From Chitinophagaceae bacterium 26-R-25 (GTDB lineage: Bacteria; Bacteroidota; Bacteroidia; Chitinophagales; Chitinophagaceae), in NCBI GenBank assembly GCA_029906195.1, contig JARWSJ010000001.1:1488001-1552000 (forward strand): a stretch of DNA of 64,000 nucleotides, given 5' to 3'. The position numbers were made by a program, and so were the translations under genes. Below, in pieces: positions 57,653 through 64,000 of the stretch. Below the pieces are notes generated by a model that had not been told where the DNA came from, ran no database searches, and was given only the letters and a program-made list of their open reading frames with translations. Position 1 is the first letter of the stretch, and every line of letters starts with the position of its first letter.

Positions 57653-58456
57653 CTAATCAACCGTATTAATATAAGAATTAAAGTAGTTGATAAAACGCTC
57701 CCTCAATTCTTTATCAACATTGTTAAAGAATACAACATGGAATCCTCTTTCAAGCTTATAGTCCGTTGTATTGGGGACACTGATCGGCCGCGAATGAACG
57801 GCGCCGATAAAATTGTTATTGTGAAAAATCAGCTCGATTCTTTGCAATGGAGAAGGATCCTCAATTCCGGTTTCATAATTCATGAAAGTTGCAAATGGCT
57901 TGTTGCTAGTATCACCTTCAAGTTTAAAATCTTTAATAAAAGACTGCATGGAAGTGATCGTCCGACTGGTATCTTTAGATAGAAAATTGACCAGCGCATT
58001 CTCTATAATTGAGTAACTGTAGATATTATTTTTGCGTGTATAACCAAGAAGTTCACCGAGGGTTTTGGTGCTCGTCCCCATCGTACTGACGGCAACATCT
58101 TTCAAAACAACACCTACCTCTTTGCCATTGACAACTATCTTTCGTCCCTGTCTGATCGTATCAATTCCAAATTCGTCCTTTGCGAGATCCATTATAATGC
58201 TGATAACATGCCATCCATTATTTTCTTCGGTACAGCTCACCAACGTTTTATCATACAATGAAAAGATTACCTCGCCATCCACAGTATCCCGGATATTTGC
58301 CGGCCCATTGATTCGCTCTCCCCAAATAGGCTCGTGCGCGTTAACAATATCTTTTTTAGCAGTAATAATTGGAGGAGCAATGTCGCTGGAGTTGTTGCCA
58401 CAACCTGACAATGCAAGAACGGCAGTTGCAAGACACAAAGTTTTGATAGAATACAT
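57653..58456 (-). CDS. Lipoprotein with SH3-like segment, function unknown
   Basis: A 267-residue protein with lipobox LSG-C (cysteine 19). Residues about 50-85 (ANIRDTVDGEVIFSLYDKTLVSC and NGWHVI) follow the bacterial SH3 pattern, which often binds peptidoglycan or metal. The remainder has no recognised domain. It lies between a DUF1493-like gene and the remnant of another copy. A hairpin of the ACTTGACAGG type lies downstream at 57574-57605. Confidence 0.6.
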   Translation of the reverse strand: MYSIKTLCLATAVLALSGCGNNSSDIAPPIITAKKDIVNAHEPIWGERINGPANIRDTVDGEVIFSLYDKTLVSCTEENNGWHVISIIMDLAKDEFGIDTIRQGRKIVVNGKEVGVVLKDVAVSTMGTSTKTLGELLGYTRKNNIYSYSIIENALVNFLSKDTSRTITSMQSFIKDFKLEGDTSNKPFATFMNYETGIEDPSPLQRIELIFHNNNFIGAVHSRPISVPNTTDYKLERGFHVVFFNNVDKELRERFINYFNSYINTVD

Positions 58457-58547
58457 AAATTGGTTAGGGATATTATAAGAATGGAAAAATAGTTTTTATG
58501 CAGCACCCGGACAAGTCCTTTTTTTATAGCATTGATACTATGGCCCA

Positions 58548-58605
58548 CACATCATTTCTTTAACACAAGTATAAACAGCCAAAGCAATAACAACAATATA
58601 GTTGC
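58548..58605 (-). pseudogene. Remnant of the 3' end of a DUF1493-like gene
   Basis: Read on the minus strand, this stretch encodes IVVIALAVYTCVKE, close to the last residues of the gene at 57073-57501 (IVVLLFIAFGVYTCVKK). The DNA around the stop codon is also alike. No longer reading frame continues upstream. The rest of the gap to 58712 holds TTAAGCG/TTTAGC heptads. Confidence 0.6.
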
Positions 58606-58712
58606 AGAACGCCAAACGTTCAACACATAGTTGTCCGCATTAGGCTTTAAGCGTTCGGCTTTAAGCATTTAGCTTTATTCCCTAAATTTACCCCACCAAC
58701 AAAACAACACCC

Positions 58713-60290
58713 GTGATCGAATATTTTCCTTTTTACCTTCTGATGATCCTCGCGATTGTGCTGATCATAATGCTGGCAAACAAATTGAAAGTCGCATATC
58801 CAGTGCTACTCGTGATTGCCGGCTTGTTGACAAGTTTTATTCCCGGCATTCCGGTCGTGCACATAGATCCATCTCTAATCTTCATTATTTTTCTGCCACC
58901 ACTTTTGTATGAAGCGGCATGGGCAATATCGTGGAAAGAATTGTGGCACTGGCGCCGCATCATCACCAGCTTTGCTTTCATCGTAGTATTTCTAACTGCG
59001 CTCACTGTCGCATTTGCAGCGAATTCTTTCATACCCGGATTTTCTTTGGCACTTGGCTTTTTGCTCGGTGGCATCGTTTCTCCACCCGACGCCGTAAGCG
59101 CCAGCGCCATCCTGAAATTTGTGAAAGTTCCCAAGCGCATGGTCTCCATACTGGAAGGTGAAAGTTTATTGAATGATGCATCATCACTGCTTATTTTCCG
59201 CTTTGCATTGATTGCTGTGGGCACGGGGCAATTCGTTTGGTATCATGCCGCATTGAGTTTTAGCTGGATGCTGGTTGGGGGCATCGGCGTCGGATTGCTG
59301 ATCGGTTTAATTTTCATGAAAGTGCATAAATACCTGCCCACAGATGCCAACATGGATATCGTGCTCACCATCATCACACCATATATAATGTATATGATCG
59401 CAGAAGAAGTACACAGCTCCGGCGTGTTGGCGGTTGTAAGCGGTGGGCTGCTGTTGTCAAACAAAAGGCATCATTTCCTGAGCAGCGTATCGCGGTTACG
59501 CGGCGCCAATGTTTGGGAGAGTTTTGTGTTTGTATTGAATGGCATTGTGTTTTTGCTCATCGGTCTCGACCTGCCGGAAATTGTAGCAGGGTTAAGACAG
59601 GAGGGAATAAGCGTCACCTCTGCGTTGGGTTATGGATTGTTAATTACAGCAGTGTTGATTGTCATAAGATTCATCTCCACATTTGGTGCAGTCTTCACCA
59701 CACTGATCGCACGTAACTACATTACCGTCGCAGATCGCAGGCACCCCGGCTGGAAGGCTCCGATATTGCTCGGCTGGACTGGTATGCGTGGCGTGGTTTC
59801 CCTGGCAGCTGCATTGTCCATTCCGGTTGAATCAAACGGCGCACCATTTCCGCAAAGAAATTTGATCCTGTTCATCACGTTTATAGTCATCTTAACCACG
59901 CTGGTGGTGCAGGGTTTAACGCTTCCTTATTTAATCAACAAAATGAAATTGCCTTCGTTTGATGATTATATTCCGGAAGAGGAAGAAGAGATCATCATCA
60001 AAAAAGAATTGGCAAAGCATTCACTGAACCATCTCACCACCAACTACAATGGCCAGATCGAAAACCACAGCATGCTGCGACAAATGGCCCTTAAGTGGCA
60101 GGAAAAAAGCACCGAAGACTATGACGAGGTCATCAATGCAGAAAGCAAGGCCATTTATTTAGACGTACTGAACCAGCAACGTAAATGGCTACTTAATAAA
60201 AACCACACCGACGTACATTTCGATGAAGATGTTATCCGCAAGTTCTTACACCAGATAGATATTGAGGAAGAGAAGCTGAAGTTAATTTGA
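58713..60290 (+). CDS. Na+/H+ antiporter, CPA1 family
   Basis: Inner-membrane cation/proton exchanger of 525 residues with about twelve membrane segments up to residue 420. The likely start is GTG at 58713, because the next ATG (58743) would cut into the first membrane segment. The ion-binding pair N154/D155 lies in GESLLNDASS, preceded by GGIVSPPDAVSASAI, as in NhaP-type carriers. A conserved GWTGMRGVVSLAAALSIP segment follows. The charged cytoplasmic tail (about 425-525) may sense pH or ions. It stands alone. Confidence 0.92.
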   Translation: MIEYFPFYLLMILAIVLIIMLANKLKVAYPVLLVIAGLLTSFIPGIPVVHIDPSLIFIIFLPPLLYEAAWAISWKELWHWRRIITSFAFIVVFLTALTVAFAANSFIPGFSLALGFLLGGIVSPPDAVSASAILKFVKVPKRMVSILEGESLLNDASSLLIFRFALIAVGTGQFVWYHAALSFSWMLVGGIGVGLLIGLIFMKVHKYLPTDANMDIVLTIITPYIMYMIAEEVHSSGVLAVVSGGLLLSNKRHHFLSSVSRLRGANVWESFVFVLNGIVFLLIGLDLPEIVAGLRQEGISVTSALGYGLLITAVLIVIRFISTFGAVFTTLIARNYITVADRRHPGWKAPILLGWTGMRGVVSLAAALSIPVESNGAPFPQRNLILFITFIVILTTLVVQGLTLPYLINKMKLPSFDDYIPEEEEEIIIKKELAKHSLNHLTTNYNGQIENHSMLRQMALKWQEKSTEDYDEVINAESKAIYLDVLNQQRKWLLNKNHTDVHFDEDVIRKFLHQIDIEEEKLKLI

Positions 60291-60298
60291 GAAGAGAG

Positions 60299-60463
60299 GG
60301 AACGCAGATTTTCATGATTGTCATGATTGATGGAGATTCGAGATTTGATATTATGAAATGCAAAACCGTTTCAAAGAACCAAACCGCAATCTCAGACCCG
60401 AAATATCAAGTCTCAAATCATAACAAATCATGACAATCATGAAAATCTGCGTTCCGTTCTCTT
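60299..60463. repeat. GAACGCAG inverted-repeat element with inner heptads
   Basis: GAACGCAGATTTTCATGATT-type cores at 60299-60335 and, inverted, at about 60425-60458 form the outer arms. Heptad-like arrays (GATTTGA; TCTCAAA types) lie inside. This is the reverse nesting of the element at 14138-14367. It starts 9 bp after the antiporter stop and leaves about 110 bp for the sigma promoter. Confidence 0.8.
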
Positions 60464-60572
60464 TCATTATCAGCAAATTACCCCGGGGGTGCCTCCAACT
60501 TCTGCAATCGATTGCTCAAATTGACGAATTTTAGCGTATTTTAGTTTCCAGATTATCACCATGTAAACTGCT

Positions 60573-61136
60573 ATGGCTCAAGAAACTAACATGCAAATGG
60601 AGGAAAGTGCGTTTCGTGAACTTTTTGATCAATACAATAAAAGAGTTTACGGTTATGTGCTTGCTATAGCAAAATCACACATCGCGGCAGAAGAACTCAC
60701 ACAGGATATTTTCATCAAACTCTGGCTAAGCGCACATCTTTTAAAGAATGTCGCCAATCTCGATAACTACATTTTTACTTTAGCAAGAAACCGCACACTT
60801 AATTATTTGCGTGCTGTTGCCAACAACGACAAACTGATCAGCGAACTGCAATCATACCTGGAACCAGATTACAACAGGAACAACGTAGACGATCACATCA
60901 CCAGCAATGAATACCACAAGATCTTGCAGGAAGCATTGTCACAATTGCCCCCGCAGCAAAAACGTGTCTATGAGTATAGTCGCAACAAGGGACTGAATAC
61001 ACAAGAGATCGCGCTTGAAATGGGGATCGCTCCAAACACTGTAAAGAAACATCTGACCGAAGCACTCCGGTTTATCCGCACAAAAATGTCACTCAACAAA
61101 GCCGCTATTATTCTAGCGATCTTCCTGATTTCTTAG
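60573..61136 (+). CDS. ECF RNA polymerase sigma factor
   Basis: A 187-residue factor. Region 2 is at about 12-80 (LFDQYNKRVYGYVLAIAKSH, AAEELTQDIFIKLWL, LDNYIFTLARNRTLNYLRA). Region 4 is at about 115-170 (LPPQQKRVYEYSRNKGLNTQEI, MGIAPNTVKKHLTEALRFIR). It resembles the sigma factor at 27091 more than that at 47737. A TlpA-like gene lies between it and the FecR gene, and each of these two has a matching ACTACTACC-N14-GTGTCT promoter. Confidence 0.94.
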   Translation: MAQETNMQMEESAFRELFDQYNKRVYGYVLAIAKSHIAAEELTQDIFIKLWLSAHLLKNVANLDNYIFTLARNRTLNYLRAVANNDKLISELQSYLEPDYNRNNVDDHITSNEYHKILQEALSQLPPQQKRVYEYSRNKGLNTQEIALEMGIAPNTVKKHLTEALRFIRTKMSLNKAAIILAIFLIS

Positions 61137-61142
61137 AACAAT

Positions 61143-61260
61143 GGAACGCAGATTTTCATGATTGTCATGATTGAAAAGATTAAAATTTGATGATGATAGG
61201 TTGAGCTGAGTAAAAGTCCGGCTTAAGAATTTTCAACTTTCAACTTTCAATTTTCAATTA
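61143..61260. repeat. Half GAACGCAG element with heptad arm
   Basis: One GAACGCAGATTTTCATGATT core at 61143-61178 and one TTTCAAC heptad array at 61230-61260. The opposite core and array are missing, so this is an incomplete copy. Confidence 0.75.
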
Positions 61261-61277
61261 AAAAAATCTTGTCGTAG

Positions 61278-61313
61278 ACTACTACCTACGGTCAGTTCAC
61301 GTGTCTGTCTATA
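61278..61313 (+). promoter_or_regulatory. ECF-type promoter of the TlpA-like gene
   Basis: ACTACTACC (61278-61286), exactly 14 bp, then GTGTCTGTCTATA (61301-61313), 22 bp before the ATG. The same two boxes with the same spacing occur at 62725-62760. Confidence 0.65.
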
Positions 61314-61335
61314 ACAACAAAACTTTTAACACAAC

Positions 61336-62466
61336 ATGATCAACGCAAAACAAGCTGCATATACACTATTGCTGGCGGGTGCATTGTCCTCTGCAAGTTT
61401 TTACGCAGAGGCGCAGAAAAAAGATTTCACGCTTACCGGACACATAAAAGGAATGCCAGATGGTGAATTGTACCTCGCATATGGCACCATGAAAACAATG
61501 AAAGCCGATACAGTGGTAGCGAAAAATGGCAATTTCGTTTTCAAGGGCAAGGTCTCCGAGCCAAGCTACGCCATGCTTTTCAATAAAACTTATACTGTAA
61601 AGATCGACCTGTATGTAGATGCTGCAGCACCGGTTACCATCAAGGGAAACATGGATTCGTTATACGATGCAAACGTGCAGGGTTCAGCAGTAGTAAATGA
61701 ATATGCGAAATATAACCAGGCACAAAACGATACCCGCAAACCTGTTCAGGTAATATATGAGCAATGGATGAAAGCCTACAATGACAAGGACTCCATAGCG
61801 GTTGAAAAATATAAAACGCAGTTCAACAGGGCGAGAAATGAGCAGAGCGATATCTCGAGGAAAATGCAACTGGACTTCATCCAGGGGCATCCAAATCATC
61901 CGGGAAGTGCGTGGGAACTGATGCATTACCTGGATGGCAAAACATTGGAAAAAAGTAAAGGGCTGTTTGAAAATTTGAGCAAAACAGTGCAGGCCTCTGA
62001 GCAGGGTAAAGAAGTTGCGGCACGTATTGCAACATTGAGCAGAATCTCTGTAGGTCAGATGGCGCCTAATTTCCAGCAATTAACCACAGAAAATGCACCT
62101 GTTACTTTGGCTTCTTACAAAGGCAGATATGTATTGCTTGAGTTCTGGGCAAGCTGGTGTGGCCCTTGCAGAGCAGAGAGCCCGAATTTGCTGAAAGAAT
62201 ACAACCACTACAAAGACAAAGGTTTTGACGTACTGGCAGTATCGCTTGATGACAAGAAAGACAAATGGGTGGAAGCGATCAAAAAAGATGGCATGCCATG
62301 GACACAGGTTTCTGATCTGAAAGGCTGGAAAAATGAAGTGGCCGGACTGTATGGCATCAACGCCGTGCCCGCAAATTTCCTGATCGATCCAACAGGCAAA
62401 ATCGTTGCACGCGACTTGAGAGGTGAGGACCTGGGTAAAGCGCTGGCGAAGATTTTCCCGATGTAA
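61336..62466 (+). CDS. TlpA-like protein with DUF4369 domain
   Basis: Exported thiol-disulfide protein of 376 residues, signal peptide ending at AEAQ. An N-terminal DUF4369 domain at about 30-130 (FTLTGHIKGMPDGELYLAYG) is followed by a helical linker. The thioredoxin domain at about 240-376 has C275/C278 in WASWCGPCR and the cis-proline loop INAVPANFLID. It sits between sigma and fecR and has its own ECF-type promoter. It is the third exported thioredoxin-like gene in the window tied to a sigma/FecR pair. Confidence 0.92.
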   Translation: MINAKQAAYTLLLAGALSSASFYAEAQKKDFTLTGHIKGMPDGELYLAYGTMKTMKADTVVAKNGNFVFKGKVSEPSYAMLFNKTYTVKIDLYVDAAAPVTIKGNMDSLYDANVQGSAVVNEYAKYNQAQNDTRKPVQVIYEQWMKAYNDKDSIAVEKYKTQFNRARNEQSDISRKMQLDFIQGHPNHPGSAWELMHYLDGKTLEKSKGLFENLSKTVQASEQGKEVAARIATLSRISVGQMAPNFQQLTTENAPVTLASYKGRYVLLEFWASWCGPCRAESPNLLKEYNHYKDKGFDVLAVSLDDKKDKWVEAIKKDGMPWTQVSDLKGWKNEVAGLYGINAVPANFLIDPTGKIVARDLRGEDLGKALAKIFPM

Positions 62467-62473
62467 GCGAAAA

Positions 62474-62719
62474 GGAAAAATTTAAAAGTAAAAAGTAAAA
62501 AAGCGTGTCGGATTTATCAAAGACCTGGCGGGTTTTAAAACCTTGTCGGGTCTTTTTAGTTTGTTCCGGTTTTGCACCAGACCTGACAGGTTTCTAAAAA
62601 CCTGTCAGGTCTTATTCTCCGAGAGTCAGCCACTTTTTACTTAGTATTCCTGTGATTATCATTTTTCGCGCCATCGCTTCCATCGTTACTTTTTACTTTT
62701 TATTTTTTACTTTTTTTCG
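62474..62719. repeat. Mirrored AAAAGTA heptad element with ACCTGACAGG hairpins
   Basis: The left array at 62474-62503 (AAAAGTA units) mirrors the right array at 62684-62719 (TTTTTAC units). Inside are two hairpins, 62522-62552 (GACCTGGCGGG arms, imperfect) and 62580-62611 (GACCTGACAGG arms). The right array ends 6 bp before the fecR promoter. This accounts for the gap 62467-62852 together with that promoter and a leader of about 90 bp. Confidence 0.75.
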
Positions 62720-62724
62720 CCGCC

Positions 62725-62760
62725 ACTACTACCAATCAACTTCTCAAGTGTCTTGCTATA
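62725..62760 (+). promoter_or_regulatory. ECF-type promoter of the fecR gene
   Basis: ACTACTACC (62725-62733), exactly 14 bp, then GTGTCTTGCTATA (62748-62760). It is the twin of the site at 61278-61313 and lies 92 bp before the fecR ATG. Confidence 0.65.
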
Positions 62761-62852
62761 GAGAACCACGATTTTGCTATCCATATTAAATAACCAAAAC
62801 CGCTATTACTGCCGCAAAAAGCGCAGCAAAGCAAGTTGAAAAACGTCACTTC

Positions 62853-64000
62853 ATGACAAATTCGAATGACAGACTGGACCATCTTTTTCGTCGTTATATA
62901 AATGATGAGGCAACTGCTGCAGAACTGCAGGAGCTGCTGGACATTATTAAACAGACTTCCGCCAACGAGTTGGGAGAGGGCCCTGCACGTGAGCTTTGGC
63001 ATCAACTACAAACCGATCAGCAGGAATATACAGTTGACTGGAATGCTATGTACAGCAACATTACGGCAGAAAGCAAGACGCCGGTTTTACCATTGCACCC
63101 ATACAAGCCAAAACCTTCCCGTAATCGCAAATGGCTATTGGCAGCATCAAGTGTAGCCGCCATGTTGCTCATTTCCGCAGGCATTTATTTCCTCAACAGC
63201 AAAAAGGATACACCCGTTGCCACTGCTCAATTGCAATCAAAGTTTGGCAATGATGTAGCGCCCGGCGGCGACAAAGCAATGCTTACACTCGCTGATGGAA
63301 GTGCTATTGTTCTTGACAGTGCCAACAATGGTTTGGTTGCAAAACAAGGCAACAGCAACATCGAAAAACCTGCAAATGGACAATTGGTTTACAATGCAGA
63401 AAAAGCTACAGAAAACATCGCTGTTCAATACAATGTACTTACCACACCACGAGGTGGGCAATACCGCGTCGTATTACCCGACGGCACCAGAGTTTGGCTG
63501 AACGCCGCGTCCTACCTGAAATTTCCCACAGCCTTTACCGGCAACAAAAGAAATGTGGAGTTAAAAGGTGAAGCATATTTCGAAGTGGCACAGAATGCTA
63601 CACAACCATTTGAAGTAGCGGTAAACAACATGCAGGTGCAGGTTTTGGGCACCGGCTTTAATATTAACGGCTATGAGGATGAGAGCAATATTAAAACCTC
63701 ACTCATTGAAGGAAAGGTGAAAGTAGTAAGTGAAGATAATACCAGCATTCTCGCGCCCGGACACGAGGCCATCATGAATAAAAATACCAATGACATAAAA
63801 GTTGCAGCAACAGATGTGGAAGATGCCATTGCTTGGAAAAACAATCTATTCTCTTTTCACAATGCAGACATCCCAACCATCATGAGACAAATTGCCAGAT
63901 GGTACGATGTGGAAATAAGCTATGAAGGAAAAGTGTCGACGGAAACATTTGTGGGTGAAGTATCACGCAACAACAATGTATCGGAAGTACTGAAAATACT
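62853..64000 (+). CDS. FecR family anti-sigma factor, cut by the window end
   Basis: An open frame of 382 codons from the ATG at 62853 to the window edge, with no stop. The start reads MTNSNDRLDHLFRRYIND. A membrane segment lies at about 96-114 (WLLAASSVAAMLLISAGIYF). The FecR domain is at about 190-300 (PRGGQYRVVLPDGTRVWLNA, VLGTGFNINGY). The DUF4974 domain starts near 325 and is incomplete. It is clearly similar to the FecR at 18968 (GSATVAEL / DEATAAEL; FGNDKLPGG / FGNDVAPGG). An STN-type SusC gene is expected just beyond the window. Confidence 0.92.
   Translation, partial: MTNSNDRLDHLFRRYINDEATAAELQELLDIIKQTSANELGEGPARELWHQLQTDQQEYTVDWNAMYSNITAESKTPVLPLHPYKPKPSRNRKWLLAASSVAAMLLISAGIYFLNSKKDTPVATAQLQSKFGNDVAPGGDKAMLTLADGSAIVLDSANNGLVAKQGNSNIEKPANGQLVYNAEKATENIAVQYNVLTTPRGGQYRVVLPDGTRVWLNAASYLKFPTAFTGNKRNVELKGEAYFEVAQNATQPFEVAVNNMQVQVLGTGFNINGYEDESNIKTSLIEGKVKVVSEDNTSILAPGHEAIMNKNTNDIKVAATDVEDAIAWKNNLFSFHNADIPTIMRQIARWYDVEISYEGKVSTETFVGEVSRNNNVSEVLKI

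Noticed and set aside
58267..58548. A 93-codon frame overlapping the lipoprotein start
   Set aside because: It overlaps most of the signal peptide region of the better-supported lipoprotein gene at 57653-58456 in another frame.
62902..63156. An 84-codon reading frame near the window end
   Set aside because: It is an out-of-frame shadow of the FecR gene that starts at 62853, whose frame stays open to the window edge with all family motifs.

Overview
The window looks like chromosomal DNA of a Bacteroidota bacterium, most likely of the Chitinophagaceae. It carries three SusC/SusD pairs, a one-protein hybrid two-component regulator, three ECF sigma factors, three FecR-type anti-sigma factors, an SDR-type threonine dehydrogenase, and promoters of the TTTG/TAnnTTTG type. 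The intergenic DNA is crowded with palindromic repeats. No phage, insertion sequence, CRISPR array, rRNA or tRNA gene was recognised.

Region by region. 100-13193 is a polysaccharide utilisation locus: hybrid regulator, SusC, SusD, a GH30 hydrolase and a GH35 beta-galactosidase. The enzymes suggest a galactan or arabinogalactan substrate. 13497-18487 is housekeeping: a YcxB-like membrane protein, an Lrp/AsnC regulator, and divergent from it threonine dehydrogenase plus phosphoenolpyruvate synthase. 18968-27696 is a FecR / SusC (with STN domain) / SusD / TlpA-like locus whose probable sigma factor sits at the far end on the opposite strand. 27916-31804 holds a catalase-peroxidase and a divergent OprP-type porin. 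31961-43187 is a glucuronoxylan cluster: DUF5703 protein, GH67 alpha-glucuronidase, GH8 exo-oligoxylanase, acetylesterase and GH2. 43299-45635 is an S9 peptidase. 46158-56860 is a second sigma/FecR locus (TlpA, sigma, FecR, SusC, SusD, frameshifted DUF4843 lipoprotein, PKD-like lipoprotein). 57073-58605 is a small island with a DUF1493-like gene, a lipoprotein and a decayed partial gene copy. 58713-60290 is a Na+/H+ antiporter. 60573 to the end is a third sigma / TlpA / FecR locus cut by the window edge.

How the genes work together. In each uptake locus, SusC/SusD import a ligand across the outer membrane. Either the hybrid regulator or the FecR/sigma pair senses it, and in the sigma loci an exported thioredoxin-like protein is co-encoded. 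The sequence supports specific control sites: a 12-bp direct repeat before the first susC, two different ECF-type promoter pairs each with a 14-nt spacer, a LacI-type operator in the xylan cluster, and a complete promoter plus terminator for a short RNA antisense to the susC leader at 20445.

The most unusual feature is between genes. Many gaps hold arrays of 7- or 8-bp units on the left and the reverse-complement array on the right. The unit differs from gap to gap, yet every unit contains a stop trinucleotide. Because 7 and 8 are not multiples of 3, three or more units close all reading frames entering from either side.
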